Assembly: GCF_000282135.1 (NCBI RefSeq)
Contig: NZ_AKJW01000110.1
Coordinates: 1-40,678 of the forward strand
Direction: 5' to 3'
Source of the DNA: Herbaspirillum sp. CF444
GTDB taxonomy: Bacteria > Pseudomonadota > Gammaproteobacteria > Burkholderiales > Burkholderiaceae_D
Length of the DNA: 40,678 bases
The notes beneath the pieces were generated by a model. That model ran no database searches, was not told the origin of the DNA, and worked only from the letters and a program-made list of their open reading frames with translations. Made by a program: the position numbers and the translations under genes. Shown here in pieces: positions 27,388 to 35,176 of this stretch. Every line of letters starts with the position of its first letter. Position 1 is the first letter of the stretch.

Positions 27388-27637
27388 ACCCCGGAAATTC
27401 TTATTTGTTCTTGGAATTTGTTGCCGGGCGGGATTTTATCCGCAGATCACATTCTTGATTTGCGGGAATGTTAGTTTTTGTGAAGAAGCATTAAAAATAC
27501 AACAGCTCGCATTATTTTTACGGCTATTTAATTACTCCAATTCGGCAGAAAATTGAAAAAATATGCGATAGATGTATTTATACCAACAAAAACAATATAC
27601 TAATCAGTATGCATCTTGGTTAAAAACAGGAATAAAA
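27388..27637. other. AT-rich intergenic stretch upstream of cdiB
   Basis: This 250-bp stretch is much richer in A/T than the flanking genes. It presumably contains the cdiB promoter on the minus strand. I could not pick one -35/-10 pair with confidence. It has several short inverted repeats, for example atac/gtat around 27597-27610. The composition suits silencing by an H-NS-like protein (inference). Confidence 0.4.
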
Positions 27638-27739
27638 ATGATGGCGGAAGCGGCATCAACGGCGAAACTTCAATCACTTACTCGCATTCAGGAAGTAAAG
27701 AAGCTGCTGGTGGAGACGCATGCGGCGGAGACTGCCTGA
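27638..27739 (+). CDS. 33-codon open frame ending in the NasA C-terminal sequence
   Basis: ATG at 27638 opens a 33-residue frame that ends EVKKLLVETHAAETA, almost the same as the NasA end EIKKLLVETHAAETA. The first 18 residues (MMAEAASTAKLQSLTRIQ) do not match NasA. There is no strong ribosome-binding site (aggaat lies 5-10 bp upstream). It is more likely a recombination scar carrying the duplicated nasA tail than a functional peptide gene. Confidence 0.4.
   Translation: MMAEAASTAKLQSLTRIQEVKKLLVETHAAETA
27698..27739 (+). repeat. 42-bp direct repeat, copy 2 (nasA tail)
   Basis: This copy repeats 12958-12999 with a single mismatch and marks the right edge of the proposed island. After the stop codon the two sequences diverge at once (aatcc against atccg). 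The similarity to the left of the 42 bp fades within about ten bases. Confidence 0.85.
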
Positions 27740-27783
27740 TCCGAAGCGGTCACAGCAAGGCAGCTCCTGATCGGCCATAATTC

Positions 27784-28413
27784 ATGTTCGTGAATGAACT
27801 GCGGAAACATCAGATGAACGAACAAATGGACGAACATATCTCCCCGGTTGCGTTGGAAAAGGCGTATCGACTGCTCAATCACGGCCCGACGGTATTGGTC
27901 TCGGCCGAGCATGACGGCGTCGACAACGTGATGGCGGCGGCATGGGCCTGCGCCCTGGATTTTTCACCGCCGAAGATTACGGTGGTGCTGGACAAGCAAA
28001 CCAGGACGCGCGAGCTTGTCGAAAAAAGCCATCGTTTCGTGATTCAGATTCCCAATGCCGCCCAATTGGAATTGACCCAGGCGGTAGGATCGGCCAGCTT
28101 GTCGGACGAGCCTGAGAAGCTGCTGAACAGCGGCGTTGAACTGTTTCGCTTTGACGGGCACGAGATGCCGTTCGTCGCCGGCTGCTCTGCCTGGCTCGCC
28201 TGCAAGCTCATTGCGGAACCGCACAATCAAAACACCTACGACCTGTTCATCGGCGAAGTCGTGGCTGCATGGGCGGATGACCGCGTCTTTCAAAACGGCC
28301 ACTGGAATTTCGAAAACGCAGATCCAAAATGGCGCAGCCTTCACTACATCGCAGGCGGTCACTATTACGCCATCGGCGAAGCGCTGGTTGCTGCGAACGG
28401 CGACGAACACTGA
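27784..28413 (+). CDS. Flavin reductase-like FMN-binding protein
   Basis: This protein of up to 209 residues looks like the flavin reductase/flavoredoxin fold. Features are a split-barrel core starting PTVLVSAEHDGVDNVMAAAW, then PPKITVVLDKQTRTRELVEKS, FVIQIPNAAQ and the closing YDLFIGEVVAAWAD. Such proteins bind FMN and reduce flavin or metals, often as partners of oxygenases. The start could be 27784, or ATGs at 27814 or 27826; the last ones better fit the family's beginning, and none has a strong ribosome-binding site. A terminator-like hairpin follows the gene. No oxygenase partner is in the window. Confidence 0.8.
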   Translation: MFVNELRKHQMNEQMDEHISPVALEKAYRLLNHGPTVLVSAEHDGVDNVMAAAWACALDFSPPKITVVLDKQTRTRELVEKSHRFVIQIPNAAQLELTQAVGSASLSDEPEKLLNSGVELFRFDGHEMPFVAGCSAWLACKLIAEPHNQNTYDLFIGEVVAAWADDRVFQNGHWNFENADPKWRSLHYIAGGHYYAIGEALVAANGDEH

Positions 28414-28424
28414 CGCACCGGATT

Positions 28425-28468
28425 CTTCATCGCGCCGGATGCTCCCGGCGCGGCGAAGAGTTGTTTTT
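28425..28468 (+). terminator. Intrinsic terminator after the flavin reductase-like gene
   Basis: A perfect GC-rich 8-bp stem, cgcgccgg (28431-28438) with ccggcgcg (28445-28452), has an outer 4-bp extension (cttc/gaag). A U-rich tail ends at about 28468. It lies 12 bp beyond the stop codon. Confidence 0.65.
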
Positions 28469-28609
28469 CTCGTCCTTCCCCCCCTTCCCCCCTTGTTTCG
28501 TACTGCCGTACACAGCCGAATGATGCGCTGAGGCCGGACGTCGTCCGACCAGTCGTCATTCCTCATGCAAATCACAAAAATCTGCATTCAATGTTCGCCG
28601 TTAATTTGG

Positions 28610-28655
28610 TTGCATTTTAAAACCAGTATTGATATAAATCATCTGGTTTTAAAAT
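28610..28655 (+). promoter_or_regulatory. Sigma-70 promoter covered by a 13-bp inverted repeat (probable operator)
   Basis: TTGCAT (28610-28615) and TATAAA (28633-28638) are spaced by 17 bp. Perfect inverted arms attttaaaaccag (28614-28626) and ctggttttaaaat (28643-28655) surround the -10 element. A regulator bound to these arms would block RNA polymerase. It drives the dehalogenase-like gene, whose ATG is at 28711. The regulator is not identifiable from the window. Confidence 0.7.
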
Positions 28656-28710
28656 AAAACTAGAAAAGACACGCACTCAATCTCACATTCCCATAAGGAG
28701 CACACGTCTC

Positions 28711-29646
28711 ATGATTCCCGCCAATGCCACGTTCAACAACAGCTTCCCGTTCACGCCGCATTTCAGCGACGCCTCCGGTTTCGCGATGCATTACGTCGAT
28801 GAGGGCCCCCGTACGGCTGAAGTGGTGCTCTGCCTGCATGGCGAGCCGACCTGGGGATATCTGTTCCGCCATCTGATCTCTGCGCTGCGCGGCACGCATC
28901 GCGTGATCGTCCCGGACCACATGGGCTTCGGCAAAAGCGCCACGCCGCCCGACCGCAGCTATTGGCTGCAGGATCACATCGACAATCTGGAACGTTTCGT
29001 CCTGGCGCTGGATCTGCGCGACATCACGCTGGTGCTGCACGACTTCGGCGGCCCGCTCGGCATGGGGCTGGCGGCGCGGCATCCGGATCGCATTGCGCGC
29101 ATCGTGTCAGCCAACGGGCCGACGCCTTTCGGCGTGCCTGGCGAGGTTGACCGCTTGCTTGCCAACGCCGCCGACGCGCCATGGTTCCAATGGATTGTCA
29201 AAGCTGCCGGAGATGGCAGCCTGGAAACGGTGCTGGGTCAACTCGGTTTCAATATCCTGAGCACGCTGAAGTTGAACGGCTTCGAAAACAATGCCGTCAT
29301 CAATGACGCCTGGCTGTCGGCCTATGGCAGTCATTTCGCCAGCCCTGCCGATTGTCTCGGCGCCATCGGATGGCCCAAGGGCTTTACCTTGCAAGCACAT
29401 CAATTCGAAGCGCCAGGTGCAGCCGCCCAAGAGGCGATACGCGCGAAACCGGCACTGGCGATCTGGGGAGATGCAGACCGGACATTGCAGGCAAAGCATT
29501 TCCTGCCGATCTTCAGCGCGTTGTTCCCGGCTGCGCCCATCCATCGCTTGCCGGGCGTCGGTCATTACTGCTTTGAGGATGCGCCGGAACGGATTTCGCA
29601 GTTGATTGCAGCGTTCCTGCAGCAGACACGCACTGCCGCAGCCTGA
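28711..29646 (+). CDS. Haloalkane dehalogenase-like alpha/beta hydrolase
   Basis: This is a 311-residue cytoplasmic protein of the alpha/beta-hydrolase fold. HGEPTW (residues 43-48) is the oxyanion/halide-binding motif of haloalkane dehalogenases. The nucleophile elbow is LHDFGG with Asp111, an aspartate as in dehalogenases and epoxide hydrolases, not serine. The catalytic base is His285 in GVGHYCFED, and an acid is likely in IWGDADRT (Asp254/256). Dehalogenases split carbon-halogen bonds with water. Related folds with the same motifs hydrolyse other esters or epoxides, so the substrate is open. A ribosome-binding site (aaggag) precedes the ATG. An operator-like palindrome upstream implies tight, inducible control. 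Confidence 0.85.
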   Translation: MIPANATFNNSFPFTPHFSDASGFAMHYVDEGPRTAEVVLCLHGEPTWGYLFRHLISALRGTHRVIVPDHMGFGKSATPPDRSYWLQDHIDNLERFVLALDLRDITLVLHDFGGPLGMGLAARHPDRIARIVSANGPTPFGVPGEVDRLLANAADAPWFQWIVKAAGDGSLETVLGQLGFNILSTLKLNGFENNAVINDAWLSAYGSHFASPADCLGAIGWPKGFTLQAHQFEAPGAAAQEAIRAKPALAIWGDADRTLQAKHFLPIFSALFPAAPIHRLPGVGHYCFEDAPERISQLIAAFLQQTRTAAA

Positions 29647-29684
29647 CGCTGCAAGACGAAGTCAGCGCAGAGAGTCGGCCGAAA

Positions 29685-29722
29685 AAAATCGCCGCGCGCA
29701 AAGTTTTACGCGCGGCGATTTT
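29685..29722. terminator. Bidirectional intrinsic terminator
   Basis: A perfect 14-bp stem, aaaatcgccgcgcg (29685-29698) with cgcgcggcgatttt (29709-29722), has a 10-nt loop. It is flanked by an A-run on the left and T residues on the right. It lies between the hydrolase gene (plus) and the small lipoprotein gene (minus) and can stop transcripts from both. Confidence 0.85.
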
Positions 29723-29782
29723 GCGGGGACAGGGACGAGGACTGGGATGGCGAAGCGCCGAACCTGAGAGCGCCCTCCGGGA

Positions 29783-29986
29783 CTATTCCGCCGGACGCAC
29801 CGTCACGATGATCGGCGCCGTATTGTCGCCATTGCCTTGCTCCAGCGACTGGCGATAACGTTCGGATCGTTCCATGTTGATCTGATACTGTTCTTCCGCA
29901 TGACGGTAAGCCAATTGTTCTGCGGGAGACCGGCTGCAGCCGCAGACTGCAAGAACGCAAACGACGAGAACCATGGACCGCCACAT
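29783..29986 (-). CDS. Small lipoprotein, unknown function
   Basis: This 67-residue protein has a signal sequence (MWRSMVLVVCVLAVCGC) and a lipidation cysteine at residue 17 (lipobox VCGC). The mature part is about 50 residues, charged and Gln/Glu-rich (AYRHAEEQYQINMERSERYR). It could form a short amphipathic helix. A perfect aggagg ribosome-binding site lies 5-10 bp before the ATG, which makes the gene call solid in spite of its size. The function is unknown. Confidence 0.8.
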   Translation of the reverse strand: MWRSMVLVVCVLAVCGCSRSPAEQLAYRHAEEQYQINMERSERYRQSLEQGNGDNTAPIIVTVRPAE

Positions 29987-30167
29987 ACCGCCTCCTGATT
30001 AATTATTTCTTTTCGGCAATCATATACCCAATATATCCGCGAGGCAATTTCTACGATAATCTCTTTCGGCCTGAAGCCGCGCCGGCGTTGACTTTCCATC
30101 AACACTGGCGAGATTCCCCGTTCTTCGGCATGCTCCAGTCTGTTCATCCCTCCCGAAAGGAAACGCC

Positions 30168-31205
30168 TTGTCCGCCCTGTCCTTCTTATTGAAAAAATTT
30201 GCCTGCGCGCTGCTGACCGGCGGCATGTTGCTGGCCGTAACCGGCGCCGCGCATGCGGAGCAGAAACGCTGCCTCAGCGAATGCAGGCCGCGCATCGGCA
30301 TCGTCTCGGCTTTCGGCGCCGAGGCCGACATCCTGCTCGAACAGACGCAAAAGAAGCGCGACTGGCGCATCAACGGCAATCGCTTCACCACCGGCATCTT
30401 GCGCGGCAACCCCGTGGTGATCGTGCTCAGCGGCGTGAGCATGGTCAACGCCACGATGGTCACGCAACTGATGCTGGATCATTTCCATGTGGAGCGCCTG
30501 CTCATGAGCGGCATCGCCGGCGGCGTCAACCCGGCCAATCACGTCGGCGACGTGGTCGTGCCGGAAAGCTGGGCCATGCCGATGGAGGTGTATTGGAACG
30601 GCGACGGCAGCCTGCCCGCAGCTTGCGGCAATGCGGGCGACATCAGTTGCCTGGGATTGAAGCTGGCGACGGAAAACGGCAAGGCGCGTCCCGACTTCCG
30701 GTTCGATACACCTGGCGGCAAGCTCAGCAGCGGCCTGTTCATGCGCGACAGTTTTGTGATGAATGCGGCCAACGCACCGCAGGGCGAGTTCCGGTTCGAG
30801 TTCCAGGCCGATGCGCAGATGCTGGCCGTGGCGCGCGCTTTGCAGCCGGCGCTGGCGACGTGCGGGCCGAAGAATCCGTCGCTGTGCGTTGCCGTACAGC
30901 CGATGCTGAAAGTGGGCGGACGCGGCATTTCCGGTTCGGCGTTTCTGGCCAATGCCGGCTATCGCGCTTATCTGTACGATACGCTGCAGGCGCAACTGGT
31001 GGACATGGAGACCGCCGCTTTTGCGCAGGTCGCGTATGCCAACGGCGTCCCCTTCATCGCGTTTCGCAGCGTATCGGATCTGGCCGGCGGCAACGACTTC
31101 AAGGATGTCGGCGCCTTCTTCGGCAGCGGTCTGGCGGAGACCAACGAGGCGAACGTGACGCTGGCTTTCCTGGAGGCGTGGAAGCGGCGTACCGGCAAAC
31201 CATGA
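30168..31205 (+). CDS. Exported nucleoside phosphorylase/nucleosidase-like protein
   Basis: This 345-residue protein has an N-terminal Sec signal peptide (LLTGGMLLAVTGAAHA, cleavage near residue 30) followed by a PNP/UDP-phosphorylase-type domain. Family marks are IGIVSAFGAEADILLEQ, GVSMVNATMVTQLML, SGIAGGVNPANHVGDVVVPE and VDMETAAFAQVAY (ribose-binding Met-Glu). FRSVSDLAGG carries the catalytic-type Asp. The closest group is methylthioadenosine/adenosylhomocysteine nucleosidase, but those are cytoplasmic and about 230 residues. This version is longer and has an insert with extra cysteines (CGNAGDISCLG, CGPKNPSLC), suggesting periplasmic disulfides. The start is TTG at 30168 behind gaaagg. 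A periplasmic purine salvage or nucleoside-degrading role is likely (inference). Confidence 0.8.
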   Translation: MSALSFLLKKFACALLTGGMLLAVTGAAHAEQKRCLSECRPRIGIVSAFGAEADILLEQTQKKRDWRINGNRFTTGILRGNPVVIVLSGVSMVNATMVTQLMLDHFHVERLLMSGIAGGVNPANHVGDVVVPESWAMPMEVYWNGDGSLPAACGNAGDISCLGLKLATENGKARPDFRFDTPGGKLSSGLFMRDSFVMNAANAPQGEFRFEFQADAQMLAVARALQPALATCGPKNPSLCVAVQPMLKVGGRGISGSAFLANAGYRAYLYDTLQAQLVDMETAAFAQVAYANGVPFIAFRSVSDLAGGNDFKDVGAFFGSGLAETNEANVTLAFLEAWKRRTGKP

Positions 31206-31297
31206 GATTGGATTCACGGAAAACTTCGATGTAAAAAAGCGAAAGATGACTTCCAATGTCATTCAGTCAAGCTTAAAAATCCCAACTCACCATGACT

Positions 31298-31376
31298 GTC
31301 GTCCTGACGAAAGTCAGGACCCAGCGGCGTATCGACCGTCTTCACGACACTGGATCCCAGCGTTCGCCGGGACGAC
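31298..31376. repeat. Interspersed palindromic repeat, family A, copy 2
   Basis: The left arm (31298-31324) matches the left arm at 8502-8528 except at two positions. The shared cagcggcgt follows. The right arm (31350-31376) is a diverged inverse (gttcgccgggacgac). It lies between the convergent nucleosidase-like and dehydratase genes. No other element was seen in 31206-31455. Confidence 0.75.
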
Positions 31377-31455
31377 TGCTTGAGGAAAATAAGCTTAAAT
31401 GAACGGCATTAGAAGATGACTTCCACTTTTTAAACACCATGATTCGAGGCTGTGT

Positions 31456-32730
31456 TCAGAACCTCGGCTTGACCGTCTTCCAGTCCGGCTTGTACTTGCG
31501 CATCTGGCGTACGTCGTCGCGTGAACGAATGCCGCAGCCGAGATACAAGTCGTGCAGTTTGGCCAGTTGATCGCGGTCCAGTTCCACCCCCAAACCCGGC
31601 GCGCGCGTGATGCTGACGCAGCCGTTGCGAATCGGCAGCTTGCCGCCCTTGATGACTTCTTCGTCGGCTTCCTGCCACGGATAATGCGTGTCGCAGGCGT
31701 AGGAAAGATTCGGCACCGCCGCTGCCACATGCGACATCGCCATCAGGCTGATGCCCAGATGCGAATTGGAGTGCATCGACACGCCCAGGCCGAAGGTATC
31801 GCACATCAGCGACAGCGTCTGCGTGTCGCGCAAGCCGCCCCAATAGTGATGATCGGCCAGCACGATCTGCACGCTGTTCAAGGCGACGCTGCGGCGGAAT
31901 TCATCGAAATCGGTGACGACCATGTTGGTCGCCAGCGGCAGGCCGGTACGGCGATGCAGTTCGGCCATGCCTTCCAGTCCCGGCGTCGGGTCTTCGTAAT
32001 ATTGCAGATCGTCGCCCAGCAATTCCGCCATGCGCACGGCGGTGTCCAGCGACCAGTTGGCGTTGGGGTCGATGCGTAGCGGCGCGTTGGGGAAGGCTTT
32101 TTTCAGCGCCTTGATGCAGGCGACCTCATGCTCCGGATCGAGGGCGCCGGCCTTGAGCTTGATGCTCTGGAAACCGTTCTCGTTGATCATGCGGCGCGCC
32201 TGCGCGACGATCTGTTCTTCGCTCAGCGCTTCACCCCAGGCATCGGGCCGGTACGGGCTGTCGACGTGTTCCGCGTATTTGAAAAACAGATAGGCGCTGA
32301 ACGGGATCTCGGTACGCACGGCGCCGCCGAGCAAGTCGACCAGCGGCACGTTCAGGTAGCGCGCCTGCACGTCGAGCAAGGCGACTTCGAACGCCGAATA
32401 GGCATTGCTGACGGCTTTGCCGGCGTGCGAACCGGGGGCCAGCTCGGCGCCCGCGTTACTTGCCGGCGACATGCCCGCCACGGTGGCTTTGACGATGGCG
32501 CGCAAGCCGTTGAGGTTGAACGGATCGAGGCCGATCATCTGCGTCTTGACCTTGTCCAGCACGGCCAGCGCGGGTGCGTCGCCATAGCTTTCGCCGAGGC
32601 CGACATGGCCGTTGTCGGTTTCGACTTCGATGATGGAACGCAAGGCGTACGGCTCATGGATGCCGCTGGCATTGAGCAAAGGGGCATCCTTGAATGCGAT
32701 CGGGGTGACGGTGACGCGTGTGATCTTCAT
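31456..32730 (-). CDS. Glucarate dehydratase-family enolase-superfamily enzyme
   Basis: This 424-residue cytoplasmic enzyme dehydrates an acid sugar such as D-glucarate or L-idarate to a 5-keto-4-deoxy product, with Mg2+. Superfamily residues are seen: K191/K193 in SIKLKAG, metal ligands Asp221 (RIDPNANW) and Glu246 (YYEDPTPG), Asp293 in LADHHYWGG, and the catalytic His320 in MHSNSHLGISL. The last motif is diagnostic for the glucarate dehydratase subgroup. Length is close to that of E. coli GudD. It is co-oriented with an ACS-family transporter 47 bp upstream and likely co-transcribed from the promoter region holding the palindrome at 34157. The exact sugar acid cannot be told from sequence. 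Confidence 0.88.
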   Translation of the reverse strand: MKITRVTVTPIAFKDAPLLNASGIHEPYALRSIIEVETDNGHVGLGESYGDAPALAVLDKVKTQMIGLDPFNLNGLRAIVKATVAGMSPASNAGAELAPGSHAGKAVSNAYSAFEVALLDVQARYLNVPLVDLLGGAVRTEIPFSAYLFFKYAEHVDSPYRPDAWGEALSEEQIVAQARRMINENGFQSIKLKAGALDPEHEVACIKALKKAFPNAPLRIDPNANWSLDTAVRMAELLGDDLQYYEDPTPGLEGMAELHRRTGLPLATNMVVTDFDEFRRSVALNSVQIVLADHHYWGGLRDTQTLSLMCDTFGLGVSMHSNSHLGISLMAMSHVAAAVPNLSYACDTHYPWQEADEEVIKGGKLPIRNGCVSITRAPGLGVELDRDQLAKLHDLYLGCGIRSRDDVRQMRKYKPDWKTVKPRF

Positions 32731-32777
32731 GTGTTGGTTCCGTGTTTGTGTGTCTGTCGGTGCCTGTCAATAACAAA

Positions 32778-34094
32778 TCATTTCTTGCCGGCCTGCGCCG
32801 TGGTGCGCGCGAAAAACACCACGATCGCCGCGACCACCGAAGTCGCCGCCAGCGCGTACAAGCCGCCTTCGATGGAGCCGGTCTTTTGTTCAAGAAAGCC
32901 GAAGGTGGTCGGCGCGACGAAGCCGCCCAGATTGCCCAGCGAGTTGATCAGCGCGATCACGGCGGCGGCGATGCGCGCATCGAGGTAAGACTGTGGAATC
33001 GGCCAGAACAGCGAGGATGCAGCCTTGAACCCGACCGCGGCAAAGCAGATCGAGACGAAGGCGAACACCGGTCCGCCGAAGGTCGACACATACATGCCGA
33101 TCGCCGCAATGATCAGTGCCGCCGCGGCCCAGGCCTGCTGGAACTTGAAGCGCGCGGCCAGGCTGGCGAACAGATACATGGCGACGATGGAAATGATCCA
33201 GGGAATCGAATTGAACAGTCCGACCTGGAAGTCCGAATACGTGCCCATCTTGCGGATGATGCTGGGCAGCCAGAAGGTCGCGCCGTAAATCGTCAGCGAG
33301 ATCGAGAAGTAGATGAAGCAGAAGATGACGATCTGGCTGTCGCGCAGCAGCGTCCATGCCGAGATGTGCGCCGGCTTGGTCTTCTCGCGTTCGGCCTGCT
33401 CGGCGGCGATCGTGCCGGTGATCAGGTCGCGCTCGCCCGGCGTCAACCATTTGGCGTCGGCCGGTCGCGAATCGAGCCAGAACCAGACGAAGCCGCACAG
33501 CACGACGGAAGCCAGGCCTTCGATGATGAACATCCATTGCCAGCCGTGCAGGCCGCCGCCTTCGATCTGCAGCAAGCCTCCGGAGATCGGCCCCGACAGG
33601 ATAGACGCCAGCGCCGAGCCGCTGAGGAAGATCGCCATGGCCTTGCCGCGCTCGCCGTTGGGCAGCCATTGCGTGAAGTAATAGATCACGCCGGGAAAGA
33701 AACCCGCCTCCGCCACGCCGAGCAAGAAACGCAGCGCATAGAACGACATCTCGCCCTGCACGAAGGCCATCGCGGTGGCGGCGATGCCCCAGGTGAACAT
33801 GATGCGGGTCAGCCAGGCCTTGGCGCCGAATTTCTGCAGCAGCATGTTGGACGGCACTTCGAAAATGGCATAGCCGACGAAGAACAAGCCGGCGCCCAGA
33901 CCGTAGGCCGCCGTGCCGATGCCGATGTCGGCAGCCAGATGCGTGCGCACGAAACCGATGTTGACGCGGTCGATGTAATTGACGATGAACATGATGACAA
34001 ACAGCGGCAAGACGCGCTGCTTGATCCTGGATACCGCCTGGTCGAGCGGCGACGCCGCCTGCCCTGCAATGCTTGCTGCCTGCGCTGTATTCAC
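32778..34094 (-). CDS. MFS transporter, anion:cation symporter family (glucarate/galactonate type)
   Basis: This 438-residue inner-membrane protein has 12 predicted helices. The ACS-family start (FVIMFIVNYIDRVNIGFVRTHL) and motifs such as FEVPSNMLLQKFGAKAWLTRI, LLGVAEAGFFPGVIYYFTQW and NGERGKAMAIF are typical of GudP/phthalate permease-like sugar-acid transporters. It sits directly upstream of the dehydratase on the same strand, so its substrate is probably the same acid sugar. The gene is divergent from the GntR-type regulator, with a 255-bp intergenic region containing a perfect 18-bp palindrome. Confidence 0.88.
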   Translation of the reverse strand: MNTAQAASIAGQAASPLDQAVSRIKQRVLPLFVIMFIVNYIDRVNIGFVRTHLAADIGIGTAAYGLGAGLFFVGYAIFEVPSNMLLQKFGAKAWLTRIMFTWGIAATAMAFVQGEMSFYALRFLLGVAEAGFFPGVIYYFTQWLPNGERGKAMAIFLSGSALASILSGPISGGLLQIEGGGLHGWQWMFIIEGLASVVLCGFVWFWLDSRPADAKWLTPGERDLITGTIAAEQAEREKTKPAHISAWTLLRDSQIVIFCFIYFSISLTIYGATFWLPSIIRKMGTYSDFQVGLFNSIPWIISIVAMYLFASLAARFKFQQAWAAAALIIAAIGMYVSTFGGPVFAFVSICFAAVGFKAASSLFWPIPQSYLDARIAAAVIALINSLGNLGGFVAPTTFGFLEQKTGSIEGGLYALAATSVVAAIVVFFARTTAQAGKK

Positions 34095-34156
34095 TGCCTG
34101 TCTCCTGCGTTTTTTGTATGAGAAAAGGCTGCTGCCTTTTGATTTAAAACATTAAA

Positions 34157-34174
34157 ACACTAATATATTAGTGT
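34157..34174. promoter_or_regulatory. 18-bp perfect palindrome, probable GntR operator
   Basis: ACACTAATATATTAGTGT is a perfect palindrome in an AT-rich stretch. It lies 63 bp upstream of the transporter start and about 176 bp upstream of the regulator start. FadR-subfamily GntR dimers bind such short dyads. The divergent regulator is the obvious candidate, controlling the transporter-dehydratase pair and perhaps itself. Confidence 0.7.
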
Positions 34175-34349
34175 GTCAATGCAAGTGAATTGCTTTATCA
34201 TGCCGATAACAAAGAGGATCAGGTCGGCATCGTGCGGCATTTCACGAAATGGATACGATATCTCCCCTGTATCTCGACCGCATCGCCGTCTTTTTGCTTT
34301 AATGTCTGTATTGTCGTTGCCGGACCGGATTCACCATTTACGCTCATCC

Positions 34350-35060
34350 ATGAATAGCCCTCTGCCCCAACCTCAGCTTCAGCGCCAGCATCAACTGGAT
34401 CGCTCGCGCCACGCGGCGCCGCAGGTGTTCGAGCGCCTGCGCGAAGCCATCATCACGATGCAACTGACGCCCGGCACCGTCCTGTCGCGCGCCGAACTGG
34501 CCTTGCAATTCGGCCTCAGCCAGACGCCGATACGAGACGCCCTGATGAAGCTGGGGGAAGAAGGCCTGGTGGATATTTTTCCGCAGCACGCGACCGTGGT
34601 GTGCGCGGTGGATATTGCGATGGCGCGGCAGGCGCATTTCCTGCGCCGTTCGATCGAACTGGAAATCGTGCATACGCTGGCCTCGTCGCCCAATGGAGCG
34701 CTGGTGACGCGCCTGAAGAGCAGTATCGCCAACCAGGCGGCACTGGCCGAGAGCGGCGATTACAGCGAGTTTGTCGAGGCCGACCAAACCTTCCACCGGC
34801 AGATGTACGAGGCGGCGAACATTCCCGACCTGTGGACGATGGTGCGCCGACACAGCGGCCACCTGGATCGCCTGCGCGCACTGCACGTGCCTATCCCCGG
34901 CAAGGCGCATGCGGTGCTGCGCGACCATGCCGCCATCGTCGAGGCGATTGCCGCGGGCGATCCGGCGGCGGCGCAGGAAGCCCTGCGCGCGCACCTGTCC
35001 GGGACGCTGTCGCATCTGGACGATATCCGCGCGCGCTTTCCGCACTACTTGAAAGATTGA
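34350..35060 (+). CDS. GntR-family regulator, FadR/FCD subfamily
   Basis: This 236-residue protein has an N-terminal winged helix-turn-helix (VFERLREAIITMQLTPGTVL, then ALQFGLSQTPIRDALMKLGEEGLV) and a C-terminal FCD domain. The likely metal/ligand positions are in VEADQTFHRQMYEA and VLRDHAAIVEAI. ATG at 34350 gives a normal N-terminus. In-frame ATGs at 34302 and 34173 would add unrelated residues, and no ribosome-binding site is clear for any of them. It is divergent from the sugar-acid transporter and dehydratase, so it probably represses them until the acid sugar or a catabolite binds. Confidence 0.85.
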   Translation: MNSPLPQPQLQRQHQLDRSRHAAPQVFERLREAIITMQLTPGTVLSRAELALQFGLSQTPIRDALMKLGEEGLVDIFPQHATVVCAVDIAMARQAHFLRRSIELEIVHTLASSPNGALVTRLKSSIANQAALAESGDYSEFVEADQTFHRQMYEAANIPDLWTMVRRHSGHLDRLRALHVPIPGKAHAVLRDHAAIVEAIAAGDPAAAQEALRAHLSGTLSHLDDIRARFPHYLKD

Positions 35061-35070
35061 AGAAAGATCA

Positions 35071-35167
35071 GGGCCTGTGCACATTAAATCTGCGAGATGC
35101 GTTGCTGCGCCTAGGCAGTCAACGCCTGCCGCGCGTTCGCACTCGCAGATTTAATGTGAACAAGCCC
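35071..35167. repeat. Interspersed palindromic repeat, family B, copy 1
   Basis: Arms of 26 bp (35071-35096 and 35142-35167) are inverted copies with two mismatches; the inner 17 bp (cacattaaatctgcgag) are perfect. The centre (35104-35141) recurs as an exact 38-bp reverse complement at 40582-40619. It fills the gap between the regulator and the convergent PAS-GGDEF-EAL gene and could act as a terminator. Confidence 0.8.
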
Positions 35168-35176
35168 TCGGGCCGA

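Noticed and set aside
12958..27739. The direct repeats as att sites of an integrative element
   Set aside because: Kept as a finding but not called an integrative element: no integrase, transposase, relaxase or tRNA target is visible between the repeats.
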